This document shows positions 34,823 through 45,448 of a DNA stretch of 64,000 nt, piece by piece (positions within the stretch are counted from its first letter, which is position 1; every line of letters starts with the position of its first letter). A program made the position numbers and the translations under genes. A model generated the notes under the pieces. The model was not told the DNA's origin, made no database searches, and saw only the letters and a list, made by a program, of their open reading frames with translations. The stretch is from Adiantum capillus-veneris (Eukaryota; Streptophyta; Polypodiopsida; Polypodiales; Pteridaceae): assembly GCA_014529385.2 (NCBI GenBank), contig CM043970.1:45782279-45846278 (forward strand), in the 5' to 3' direction.

Positions 34823-35466
34823 TGTCATAAAATCTAATATCTAACCAACCCAAATGATTTTCTCATATTAAATTGATCATTTAATGTGGGAGATTAAACG
34901 GGAACAAGGCTCAAGATATAGACATGTGCTTATAGATCTATCTCAACACGGGGCCAATGGTAAAGGGACCCAAATAAGAGATGGTCTATCAAAGAGCAAG
35001 GCTAATCAATGGAGCATAAGACCTTAGGGTTAGTTTCATTGAAGACCTCCAATAATTAGTGTAAAAGTCCTTTGACCTTAGGTAAGCTAGGGCTGAGCTT
35101 GAGGTGGGAAGTCGGCCCAAGCTTAAGGTGCTTGAGGTGCTTGTCGTGCTTGATGACTAAGGTGCTTGAGGTGCATGATGGCTGAAACTCTTGAGATGCT
35201 TGAGGTGCTTGATGATTGCGATGCTTGAGGTGCTAGTCATGCTTGAGATGCTAGGGTTGTACTTGAGGTGAGAACCCAGCCTAAGCTTGAGGGGTTTAAG
35301 GGCCAAGCTTGTGGTGAGAACTAGGCCCAAGGTTGAAGGGCTTGAGGTGGGACAAAATTCAAAGGTAATCCCTACAAGGAGAGGGCGACACTCACACAAA
35401 ATTCAAAGGTAATCCCTGCAAGAGGGGGGATGAGAGAGAACACACACACACTCACACAAGGCATGC
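34823..35466 (+). mobile_element. 3' LTR of gypsy E, left part
   Basis: After the purine tract AGAGAGAGG, TGTCATAAAATC starts an LTR of the same family as the 5' LTR of gypsy D (22918-24560, opposite orientation). It is interrupted at 35466 by Copia-1 and resumes at 40556. The inner part holds several diverged tandem copies of a GGTGCTTGAGGTGCTTGA-type unit (about 35120-35345), absent or shorter in the D copy. Confidence 0.85.
35462..35466 (+). repeat. target-site duplication CATGC, left copy of Copia-1
   Basis: CATGC at 35462-35466 is repeated at 40551-40555, directly outside the two ends of Copia-1. Five bases is the usual length for copia insertions. Confidence 0.9.
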
Positions 35467-35776
35467 TGTTAAGTATGGAGCATGATTTACCCTTGTAATT
35501 ATCTATCGTAAAAGCGCACATTTGTAAGGCCCCCATTATGAGGAGAAGCCATCGTGCGTGAAGGAAAATCACTCGTCGGAAACCAAAATTTTCACGGCCA
35601 AAAATCAGGGGCAACTTTAGGGGCCTCGGGGATGGAAGCCCCCGAGACTTTTTTTCCCTTGCCGGAATATTCCTTTTCGCCGGAATATTCTGGTCGGAAG
35701 GCAGCCGGAAAGTGGTCGGAAAACAACCGGTCGGTTGGCCGGTGGCCGGTGATCGGAAGTCAATGGCCGGTGGCCG
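35467..35776 (+). mobile_element. 5' LTR of Copia-1, truncated
   Basis: The LTR starts TGTTAAGTATGG and matches the first 312 bases of the 3' LTR, then stops at GGTGGCCG and joins directly to ACTGGTATCAGAGC, the primer-binding site. The remaining 448 bases of the LTR, with the TATA box (as at 40233-40241 of the 3' LTR) and the R and U5 regions, are missing. One base of microhomology (A) lies at the join. Confidence 0.9.
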
Positions 35777-35778
35777 AC

Positions 35779-35790
35779 TGGTATCAGAGC
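35779..35790 (+). other. initiator-Met PBS of Copia-1
   Basis: TGGTATCAGAGC is the canonical copia primer-binding site, complementary to the 3' end of initiator methionyl tRNA. It matches the corresponding site of Copia-2 at about 49346-49357 (minus strand). Confidence 0.9.
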
Positions 35791-35849
35791 AAGGTTTGCT
35801 CGTAGCTAAATTATCTGAAGGAAAGGATTCCTTGAATTGAGTGGGAGTT

Positions 35850-38800
35850 ATGGCGGAGGAAGGGAAGCTCAAGATTGAGAAGTTCAACGGCAAAAACTAC
35901 CAACATTGGAAGATGCAGATTGAAGACTATCTCTATCAGAAGGATCTCTATTTGCCACTAGGCGGTCTTGCAAAAAACCCGCAACAATGGTAGATGAAGC
36001 ATGGATTGTCCTTGATCGAAAGGCACTGGGAACAATCCGGTTAAGCTTGGCGTCAACGGTGGCCTTCAATGTTTCGGAGATGAAGACCATGGAGGACTTG
36101 ATGAAGTCACTTGACGACTTCTACGAGAAACCATCGGCATCCAATAAGGTATTTCTTATGAAGCGCTTGTTCAATTTAAAGATGGCAGAGAATAGTTCAG
36201 TTGCAGAACACCTAAATGACTTTAACACAAACATAAGTCAACTTCGATCGGTGAAAATCAATTTCGACGACGAAGTGCGAGCTCTCCTTATACTATCATC
36301 TCTACCGGATAGTTGGGACAGCCTTGTGATGGCTGTAAGTAATTCTATCTCTGGTACAAATACTCTTAAGTTTGATGATGTTGTGGGTGTTCTCCTAAGT
36401 GAGGAAATACGAAGGAGAAGCACAGGAGAATCATCAAGTGCTGCATTGTCAGTGGAAACAAGAGGAAGGCCTAAGGAGAGGTTTAAAAACCAGAAGGGTC
36501 GTGATCGCTCAAGACGAAGCAAGTCGCGCACAAAGTCAGTTCTTGAATGTTGGAACTGCGGCAAGAAGGGCCACGTCAAGAAGGATTGCTGGTCCAAGAA
36601 GAAGAAGGAGACTGAGTCTCAAGACAACAAGCCAACATCGGAGGCCAATGTGGCAGGTAAATTAGAGCAAGATGCTCTGATTCTCTCATTAGACAATGTG
36701 TCTAATTCCTGGATAGTAGATTCCGGGGCTTCATTCCATGCGACACCACACAAGCAACATTTCCAAGACTACACCAAAGGTAATTTTGGGTATGTATACT
36801 TGGGAGATGATGAAGCTTGTGAGATTGTCGGCAAAGGTACAGTTTCTATCAAAACTACTAACGGAAATGAATGGAAGCTTAAAGATGTTAGGCATGTTCC
36901 TTCTCTTCGCAAAAATTTGATCTCTATAGGACAATTGGACGATGAAGGTCACAACATTGCATTCGGAAACAAACGGTGGAAGATCTCAAAAGGATCTTTG
37001 GTGATTGCCAAGGGAGAAAAGGTCAGTACACTTTACTTGTGTACTGTTAGCACGCAGCCTTCAGCTTGTGCAGCAACTACAGAAGTTGATAGTGCGGTGT
37101 GGCACTATCGGCTTGGGCATATGAGTGCCAAAGGAATGCAAATCCTTCAAACAAAGAAGCTTCTACCAGGTTTGAAAGAAGTGGACTTAGAGTTCTGTGA
37201 AGATTGTGTTTATGGTAAACAAAAGAGGGTAAAATTTCAAAAATCAAGAAATGAAAGAAAAACTAAAAAACTTGAGTTGGTTCATTCTGATGTTTGGGGT
37301 CCCGCAAGTACACCATCACTTGGTGGCTCATTGTACTATGTAACATTCATAGACGATGCGACTAGAAAAACATGGGTTTATGTCATGAAGAATAAATCCG
37401 ATGTATTTTCCATATTTCAAAGGTGGAGAGCCTTTGTGGAGAATGAAACAGGTACAAAGGTTAAATGCCTAAGATCCGACAATGGAGGTGAATATTGCAA
37501 CCAAGCTTTTGAAAGCTTTTGTGCTAGCAATGGCATTCGGAGGCAAAGGACAACCCCAAGGACACCTCAACAAAATGGTATTTCGGAAAGGATGAACAGG
37601 ACAATCATGGAGCGAGCACAAAGCATGCAGCTACATGCAGGCCTACCGCTTGAGCTTTGGGCGGAAGCTCTAAGTACGTCTGTGTACTTAATCAATCGGT
37701 CACCCTCAACGGCATTGGATGGGGGAGTTCCAGAAGAGGCATGGACAGGTAAACCGGTGAATTATGCATTTCTCAAAGTGTTTGGGTGTGAGGCTTTCAT
37801 GCACATAGATAGAAGCCTAAGATCAAAGCTAGATGCAAAGTCTAAAAAGTGTTTCTTCATTGGATATGGAGAAGGTGACTTTGGGTATTGCCTATGGAAT
37901 CCTGAAGATGGTAAAATCTTAAGGAGTAGGGATGTAATTTTTAACGAACAAAATATGTACAAAGATTACTTGGAAAGAAATCAAACAAAAGAAACAGGTG
38001 ATGAGTACATGGAGCTTGAGGACGGGGAAGACTCAAGGACTGCAAACGGTGACAATGTGCAACAACGTCAACCAAATGAGGAGCCTCAACCTATTCCCCG
38101 AAGATCTACAAGAGCAAGTAGACCTCCAGAAAAGTTTGTTCCTTTCTTCAACCATCTCTTGATCTCAGATTCTGGAGAGCCGGAATCATACGAAGAAGCT
38201 ATGCAACATGAATCCAAAGAAGAATGGACGAAGAGCATGCAAGTGGAGATGGACTCACTACATCGCAACCAAACATGGGAATTGGTTGAGTTGCCTAAAG
38301 GTAAGTGGGCACTTCAAAACAAATGGGTGTACAAGGTGAAGGAAGAAGAAGGTGGGAAGAAAAGGTACAAGTCTAGGCTTGTGGTAAAAGGTTTTTCTCA
38401 AAAGAAAGGTATTGACTTCAATGAAATATTTTCTCCTCTTGTAAAAATGAACTCAATTAAGCTTTTCTTAAGCTTTGTGGCTGCTCATGATCTAAATCTC
38501 GAGCAAATGGATGTAAATACGGCATTCCCTCATGGTGACTTAGAGGAGGAAATCTACATGCTTCAACCAAAGGGGTATGAAGTAAAAGGTAAGGAGAAAA
38601 TGGTTTGCAGATTAAAGAAGAGCTTGTATGGTTTAAAGCAAGCATCAAGACAATGGTACTTGAAGTTTGATCGATGGATGTTGGATCATGGATTCACAAG
38701 ATGCCACTCGGATCACTGCGTCTACACGAAGAATTTGGGAGATGGGAAATTCATCATCATAATGTTGTATGTTGATGACATGTTGATTGCAAGTGCTAAC

Positions 38801-39730
38801 ATGCAGGACATTAAAGACCTAAAAGAGGATCTCTCTAAATCTTTTTCAATGAAAGATTTAGGTGCTGCAAAGAGGATACTTGGTATGAAAATATCAAGGG
38901 ACAGGACGAAGAAGACAATAAAGCTATCTCAAGAAGATTACATCAAGAAGGTACTAGAAAGGTTTGCAATGCAAAATGAAAAACCAGTTTCTACACCTTT
39001 GGCTGGTCATTTTAAACTAACGATGGATATGTGTCCAAAGACACAAGAGGAGATAGCCTATATGTCTAAAGTTCCATATGCTGCAGCGGTAGGTTCTCTA
39101 ATGTATGCTATGGTCTGGACAAGGCCAGCCATTGCACATGCAGTGGGAGTTGTGAGTAGGTTCATGGACAACCTAGGTAAAGAGCATTGGCAAGTTGTGA
39201 AGTGGATACTTAGGTATCTAAAAGGGACAACAACAAATGCTTTGTATTATGGAGGAACTAATATTTTTCTAGAAGGGTATGCTGATGCAGATATGGCAGG
39301 TGACAAAGATACTCGAAGGAGCACTACTGGCTATGTGTTCACGGTTGGAGGCACAGCAGTAAGCTGGGCTTCAAAGCTGCAGAAAGTGGTTTCACTTTCT
39401 ACCACGGAAGCAGAGTATGTAGCAATGACGGAGGCAAGCAAAGAAATTCTGTGGCTTCACAGATTCTTAGAAGAGCTTGGATTCAAACAAGACAATTGTG
39501 TCTTGTATAGTGATAACCAAAGCGTTATCTATCTTGCGAAGAACTCAGCCTTTCATTCAAGAACAAAGCACATTGAGGTGAGATATCACTTCATACGCAC
39601 TCTTTTGGAAGAGGGACAGCTAAAGCTAGGAAAGGTGCATACAAGTGAAAATCCTGCAGACATGTTTACAAAAGTGGTCAACAAGGAGAAGTTGAGCTTT
39701 TGCTCATCTTCAATAGGCATTCAAGGATAA
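35850..39730 (+). pseudogene. Copia-1 gag-pol polyprotein, one frameshift
   Basis: The natural ATG is at 35850 (MAEEGKLKIEKFNG). A 1-base deletion at about 35970 relative to Copia-2 throws it out of frame; the main open frame of 1247 codons runs from an ATG at 35987 to 39730. Domains in that frame: copia gag (1-150), zinc knuckle CWNCGKKGHVKKDC (about 186), aspartic protease WIVDSGASFHAT (about 242), GAG-pre-integrase HHCC (about 371-415), integrase with FIDDATRKTW, LRSDNGGEY and QNGISERMNR (about 454, 495, 530), RT with DVNTAFPHGDLEEE and LYVDDMLIA (about 840, 926), and RNase H with DADMAGD, TTEAEY and LYSDNQS (about 1096, 1139, 1173). Apart from the gag frameshift every catalytic motif is present. 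Confidence 0.9.
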
Positions 39731-39777
39731 GAAGCCAGAATGGAAAGCAGTCACAGGTTTGGTTTGGAGATTAGTCT

Positions 39778-39790
39778 CCAAGTGGGAGAT
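39778..39790 (+). other. polypurine tract of Copia-1
   Basis: CCAAGTGGGAGAT directly precedes the 3' LTR start TGTTAAGT at 39791. The same tract is found in Copia-2 on the minus strand at 45344-45356. Confidence 0.8.
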
Positions 39791-40550
39791 TGTTAAGTAT
39801 GGAGCCTGATTTACCCTTGTAATTTTCTGTGGTAAAAGCGCACATTTGTAAGGCCCCCATTATGAGGAGAAGCCATCGTGCGTGAAGGAAAATCACTCGT
39901 CGGAAACCAAAATTTTCACGGCCAAAAATCAGGGGCAACTTTAGGGGCCTCGGGGACGGAAGCCCCCGAGACTTTTTTTTTCCCTCACCGGAATATTCCG
40001 TTTCGTCGGAATATTATGGCAGAAAGGCAGCTGAAAAGTGGTCGGAAAACAACCGGTCGGTTGGCTGGTGGCCGGTGATCGGAAGTCAATGGCCGGTGGC
40101 CGAATTCAAAAGCGGACTTGTCTTCTTAAGGGTGGCCACACATGGGCGGATTGGAGGGTCCAATTTGGACTTATTCACACAAGGGTGGCTACACATGGGT
40201 GCCTCTCATAAGAGAGGGCAACCCTTTTGGCCTATAAAAGGAGGCCATTTCTACACACATTTCATAGTGTGATGTTGATGCAACAAGGTGAGTGTGAGGT
40301 GGTGAGAGTGAAGCAAGGCGGAAGCTCCATTAAGGGTATAATCCCTTTGTAAACTACTTTTTGTTTTGAAGTACTAAAGCCATTGAGTGGCTGCTTTCCC
40401 GTGGACGTAGCCCACATTGGGTGAACCACGTATATCGTGTGTACTCTCTCTCTCTCTCTCTCTACTCTACAATCTCGTGTATGTAAATTTGTCTCTCTCC
40501 ATTAAGTAATCTACTCAATTATCTATTTAGCTACGTCTTATTTCCTAACA
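39791..40550 (+). mobile_element. 3' LTR of Copia-1, full length
   Basis: 760 bp from TGTTAAGTATGG to TTTCCTAACA. It holds several GGCCGGTGGCCGG-type units (about 40060-40102), the TATA box CTATAAAAGG (40233-40242), and a (CT)n run near 40446. The shared 5' part differs from the truncated 5' LTR by a handful of substitutions and small indels. CATGC follows at 40551-40555. Confidence 0.95.
40233..40242 (+). promoter_or_regulatory. TATA box in the Copia-1 3' LTR
   Basis: TATAAAAGG lies in the middle of the LTR, where the U3/R boundary is expected. The equivalent in Copia-2 is on the minus strand at 49672-49681 (5' LTR). The 5' LTR of Copia-1 has lost this part. Confidence 0.65.
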
Positions 40551-40555
40551 CATGC

Positions 40556-41519
40556 TTGGTACAAAGACAGCAAAAGGGACACTTGTATGGTGTGCTAGAA
40601 GCCTATTGGTTGGCCACCCAAGGGGTCCAATGATAAATTAGAAGATTTAATTAATTTCTTTTACATTTATCAAGTCCTCTCTCTCTCAAAGGGGAAAGGG
40701 GGACACTTGTCCCAAGGCTACCCTTGTTACTTGATTTACCTCTTGCTTGTGGTTGGCTAGGCCTGGAGGGGTCCAATGAGCTTCAAGCATGAGCTACAAG
40801 TGGGGGTCGACCAAGGAAGCTAGGGGCTTGCTTAGGGGGTATACTCTGCCACACACACTCTCATTGTGCGAAGTGCAAAGTGCAAGAGCTCTCTCTCCTT
40901 CTCCAAGCAAGTAAAGAGGTTGAGAGCCTACACCAACACTCTTGGCTATGGAATGCAAATCCAACCAAGAGCCATGCTTCAATGCTTAAGCTTTCCGTCT
41001 TCTCCATCTTAATCACTATGCTATTATGTATGCCTACAAGAAGAGTGATGATAAGTGAGGAACTAATTCTTTCTTCTATGAAATGTTTCTTCTTCCTCTT
41101 CCCTACCCTCATTCCCTGCTAGCTCTCTCCACCTTTGAAGATGTTTGAGGTCTTGGGACTAAGGCTTGGGATAGTTAATGCTTTCCTCAAAGTTTATGTT
41201 AGTCTCATGATGCATGAAGCTTTCCATCTTCATTGCATCACCTAGGTCACAAGGAACACAAAGATTGTATTGTAACAATCATAACACAAATGCCTATTGG
41301 AGGGGGGACCGCCGGCTCCACATAAATCCGATCCTCAATTGTTGTCATGTTCTCGAAATTCTCTCTCTTACAAAAGTATTGTTAATTCCTAGTTAACTAA
41401 ATGCTATGTTTATGTTGCTACAATCAATTATGTTCACCTGCTATGCTCACAAAGTAATTTCACGAAAGTACTCTGTCTAATTTCCGCTACTCTCAAGTTA
41501 ATAGGCCAATTCCATTACA
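40556..41519 (+). mobile_element. 3' LTR of gypsy E, right part
   Basis: After the CATGC duplication the gypsy E LTR resumes and ends ...AATTCCATTACA at 41519, like the end of the gypsy D LTR at 22918 (minus strand). Homology to 22918-23880 is visible throughout, for example the segment with CCAACACTCTTGGCTATGGAATG. The two parts of the E LTR total about 1608 bp, against 1643 bp in D. Confidence 0.85.
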
Positions 41520-41921
41520 ATTCTTGTTCAAACATCCACATGGCATGCATGATAAACTCTTTAAGGGCCAAGCTATGAGAGTCATACTATAGGAAAACTG
41601 TCTTTGCGTTCTGTGTGAGAGTAAGTCCAAACTTAAACGGTTTTGAAACCTTTTAGTTATTTTCTGGCTCATGCAAAACTCACAATTACAAATAAAAGAC
41701 ATAAATTGCAATGTATCTTGTACCCGAAATAACAAGAACTTTGTCTTTTGTTCATGTTCTATCCTTGAACCTTGTTCTATTTTTTGTTCATGTTCTATCC
41801 TTGAACCTTGCCAGTTCTCCCAAGCACGTCAATTTTTGTCATTTTGAGTGGCCTCCATATGAACGTAAACAAATGCCTGGTAGACAATAATATTACTAAT
41901 TAAATTTAATCGATTGGATCT
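41520..41921. other. spacer with a 39-bp tandem repeat
   Basis: No gene. TTCATGTTCTATCCTTGAAC occurs twice, at about 41751 and 41790, as an almost exact 39-base tandem repeat. The spacer lies between the end of gypsy E and the visible start of copia G's 5' LTR. Confidence 0.4.
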
Positions 41922-42209
41922 ACCTCACACCCATAAGGAAACCCCCTAGTTTAGAAGCCATTTGAAACATGTGTGTGCCTTTATGAAGGTAAGAGGTGTT
42001 TGTCAGCAAGAAGTTTGTGTGTATGAGAAGCATGTGTAGAAGGGAAGGTCCATGTGACAAGCTTGTATAAAAGCAACTCTTTGTATTCTCGTTTTGTGTG
42101 CAATAAACAACCTATTTTGCATCTACTCTATTATGCAATTATCTCTCTCTTAAATTGTACACTAACCTCTCATTGCCATGAGTGGCACACTAATCTACCC
42201 TCCTTAACA
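41922..42209 (+). mobile_element. 5' LTR of copia G, partial
   Basis: The block from ACCTCACACCCATAAGG to ...ACCCTCCTTAACA matches 50482-50738 in the same orientation, with a GTATAAAAGC TATA-like element near 42065 and AATAAA-like sequence near 42102. The first 20 or so bases of the 3' copy (from TGTTAGGGTTG) are not found here, so the left end is damaged. TTACAAGTGGTGTAAGAGC follows, the usual leader of a copia PBS with changes (TGGTATCAGAGC expected). Confidence 0.75.
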
Positions 42210-43870
42210 TTACAAGTGGTGTAAGAGCATGGCCTAGACTAGCATTTCTTGATCTATTGAGATCCTACGCATTCAGATTGCATTGGCCATCTATCTCTTA
42301 CCCATTGCAATTGCTAATCGTAATTTTTCATGCATTAATCTACTTTCTAATGACACTAGTTTTGGGCATGTTCTTGGCGTACACCTTGAGCCACTACCCT
42401 TGCTAGTGATTGTGATAGATTATATCCTCAATTAACAAGCAATTGGTTTTAATACCAATTATTTGTTTGACTTTTTTTTCATGCCTCCATTCCAATTTGC
42501 AGAAAGCTCTTTGCTCTTAGCTTTGAAACGAGCCCTGAATGGCTTAATTTGGTGGAGATTAGACCTCCCTTCTTTAAGACCATAGCCACAAACATACAAA
42601 ATAATGCAAGTGGACTCAGGAGGAGGTTAAGTTGATCGCAAAATCGCCATTAACCCACGTGCTATTGCGGATCCAACCTCCATCTGCAACATCACCACAT
42701 TCCTCACCAACATAGCCAATTCTGGCAGTGCTCACAAACCTCCTGCACTGGCCTCACCATTAATGTCTACAACTTGAATATGATGGTGCTACCTTGCTCG
42801 ATGTAGAGTGCGGTGTCCCGTCACCTCCATCTCTTCATCATCTCCTTGGTGATGCCCTCTGTCTCGCCCCACTTGAAGCGCCTGTCTGAAACTTGCCCAC
42901 CCCAATCTCACCGTGCACACACCTCCCTTCATCGTCCCGCTGCCCGTCGGCTTCATCGACCTGCGCCAAGCTTAAAAAGCTTCTCGCCCCACCCTCAGCA
43001 TCCTGCAGTCGCTCTCACTGCCCTACATCTCAACCTGTAGCCCAACCCTTTTTGCACCACAGCGTTTCCATTTTTTTTTTTAAAGCCCATGGTCTACAAC
43101 GTCACAAGAAGTTTTGGACAAATTCTGACAATATTTTCCACATTGTGACTTACCTCAACATCATGAGCTTCTCTGAGGGAGGCACCGCATACCTAGCTAG
43201 GTACAATTGGGGGCAGGGGATCCGGCCCGGTGGGGGGGCCAGTGGTCCACTGCCCCCAAACATACGTAGATCCGCTGCCCCAATCGCACGCAGCTAGGTA
43301 TGCGATGCCTCTAGAGCAAAAGCTCATGGTGTTATGCATTGTATGAAAAACACTGAAAAAGACTCCGTTTTCTTACATGAGAAAATTTTTAAATCTTTCT
43401 GTGAACCTTCAAGCTTAAGCTTAAGTTCTTTTCAAATAAAGCCTTGTTCCCACGGTGTGTAGCCAATGTATGGCTTTTTCGTGACTTGAGCCACTCTTCT
43501 TCAAAGGGAGACATCAGAGAGAAGAGCCTATTCAAGTCTTTCTGGCATCTTATAGGCGGAGCTCATTCACAATATTCAAAGCAAAGAACAAGACCAATTC
43601 TCTCGACATCACTTTTGTGTAAAATCGCATCCTTGTCCCAATAGTGCATAGAACAATCCACCTCTTTTGGCGAAGAGGTGCTTCATAAATTATTATTTTA
43701 TTTTTGTGAACAGTGACTTCAGAATTGGTGACATTATACTCTCTCACTATGCATTGTGTGTATACATTTATGCTCTTGCATTTACACCCGTTGTAGAGAG
43801 GATTAGACACTACCTGTTCACACATCGGGTAAGACCTTTCTCTCTTCACACAAAGGGAACACACCATCAT
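42210..43870 (+). other. leader of copia G with a mutated PBS
   Basis: The PBS candidate TGGTGTAAGAGC lies at 42217-42228. No coding sequence is recognised across the rest. The length (1.6 kb before gag) is unusually long for copia, and the C-rich segment near 42840-43060 may be foreign. The foldback element at 43157-43333 lies inside it. Confidence 0.45.
43157..43333. mobile_element. foldback (MITE-like) inverted repeat
   Basis: The left arm, from AACATCATGAGCTT through GGAGGCACCGCATACCTAGC to TTGGGGGCAGGGGATC (43157-43221), is closely matched by the reverse complement of the right arm (about 43269-43333: GATCCGCTGCCCCAATCGC..., AGCTAGGTATGCGATGCCTC, AGCTCATGGTGTT). The centre (43230-43258) holds a second short palindrome around CAGTGGTCCACTG. 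About 177 bp in all, with arms of about 65 bases. It encodes nothing. No clear target duplication was seen. Confidence 0.75.
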
Positions 43871-44528
43871 GGGAGAAGAGAAGAGCATTGATAAATTTAA
43901 TGGCCATGGTTTTCACACTTGGTAAACTGAGAGACTGAGAGAGAGAGAGAGAGAGAGTGCAAAAACACGAGCTTCACAACAAGCACATTATCAAACACGA
44001 AAGAACAAGTACTTGTCATTCTACTCGCATTCCTAGATGACAACTATGTACACTTCTTGAATTCTTGCACCATTGCACTTGATGCTTAAAACATTCTAGA
44101 GAAAAAATTTGGAGCGAAAGTCAAACGCTCCAAAGTATTTCTAAAAATGGAACTCTATAGCCTAAGCATGGAACCAAATGAAGACGTAGCCTAATTAGTC
44201 AATAGACCCAAAATATACACGCAGTTCACTTAAATCCAATGTGCTATAGATGAAGATGATCAAGTGGCGGTGCTTCTCAAAGCACTTTCTGATGAAGTTT
44301 ATGGACAAATTGTGATTGTACCCAAGGAGAAGGATCTCATACCCTCTTTTGAGGATGTTACAAACTCTTACAAGTTTTTGAAAAGAATATAAAAGGCACC
44401 AATAGCAGCACAAATGAGGAGCTTATGTTGTAGGTTCTTCAAAGAAAGGTATATTTAAAAAGAACAGGGAAAAGGCAAAATCGGCATGGCTTCTTGTGAC
44501 AACTCCGACAAAAACAACCACAACATTG
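43871..44528 (+). pseudogene. copia G gag fragment
   Basis: From ATG at about 43870 the frame reads MGEEKSIDKFNGHGFHTW, a typical copia gag start, then runs into a stop and a (GA)n tract (43934-43956). Further fragments (44235-44395) read DQVAVLLKALSDEVYGQIV and SFEDVTNSYKFLKRI, a gag interior with stops. It is interrupted at 44529 by Copia-2. Confidence 0.65.
44524..44528 (+). repeat. target-site duplication AACAT, left copy of Copia-2
   Basis: AACAT at 44524-44528 is repeated at 50173-50177, directly outside the element ends. Confidence 0.9.
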
Positions 44529-45343
44529 TTAGGAAATAAGACGTAGCTAAATGGATAATTGAGTAGATTACTTAATGGAGAGAGACAGATTTATATACAC
44601 GAGATTATAGAGTAGAGAGAGAGAGAGAGAGTACACATGATATACGTGGTTCACCCAATGTGGGCTACGTCCACGGGAAAGCAGCCACTCAATGGCTTTA
44701 GTACTTCAAAACAAGAAGTAGTTTACAAAGGGATTATACCCTTAATGGAGCTCCCGCCTTGCTTCACTCTCACCACCTCACACTCACCTTGTTGCATCAA
44801 CTTCACACTATGAAATGTGTATAGAAATGGCCTCCTTTTATAGGCTAAAAGGGCTGCCCTCTCTTATGAGAGACAGCTATGTGTAGCCACCCTTGTGCGA
44901 ATAATTCCAAATCGGACCCTCCAATCCGCCCATGTGTGGCCGCCGTTGAGAAGACAAGTCCGCTTTTGAATTCGACCACCGGCCATCGAATTCGACCACC
45001 AGCCACCGGCCATTGACTTCTCACCACCGGCCACCAGCCATTGACTTTTGACCACCGGCCATCGGCCATTGACTACCAGCCAACGGCCAACCGACCGGTT
45101 GTTTTCCGGCCGCCGTCCGGCCATAATATTCCGACGAAAAGGGATATTCCGGCGAAAAAAAGTCTCGGGGGCCTCCGCCCTCGAGGCCTTTAAAGTTGCC
45201 CTTGATTCTTGTCCGTGAAAATTTTGGTTTCCGGTGAGTGATTTTCCTTCACGCACAATGGCTTCTCCTCATAATGGGGGCCTTACAAATGTGCGCTTTT
45301 ACCACAGAAAATTACAAGGGTAAATCAGGCTCCATACTTAACA
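44529..45343 (-). mobile_element. 3' LTR of Copia-2
   Basis: 815 bp; plus-strand ends TGTTAGGAAATAAG and ...CCATACTTAACA. It is the same family as the Copia-1 LTR in inverted orientation, and nearly identical to the 5' LTR at 49359. The CACCGGCCA-type tandem units near 44980-45090 are more numerous than in Copia-1 and account for most of the 55-base length difference. Confidence 0.95.
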
Positions 45344-45448
45344 ATCTCCCACTTGGAGAGTGATCTCCAAACCAAACCTGTGACTGCTTTCTATTCTGGC
45401 TTCTTATCCTTGAATGCCGATTGAAGATGAGCAAAAGCTCAACTTCTC

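Noticed and set aside
35372-35893. 173-codon minus frame over the Copia-1 5' LTR and gag start
   Set aside because: It is antisense to the LTR and gag. Antisense frames in the same LTR area recur in each copy with changing lengths.
44864-45256. Possible CRISPR-like array in the Copia-2 LTR (GGCCATTGAC units)
   Set aside because: The units are contiguous and imperfect without unique spacers, and occur at the same place in all family LTRs; it is an LTR minisatellite in a plant genome.
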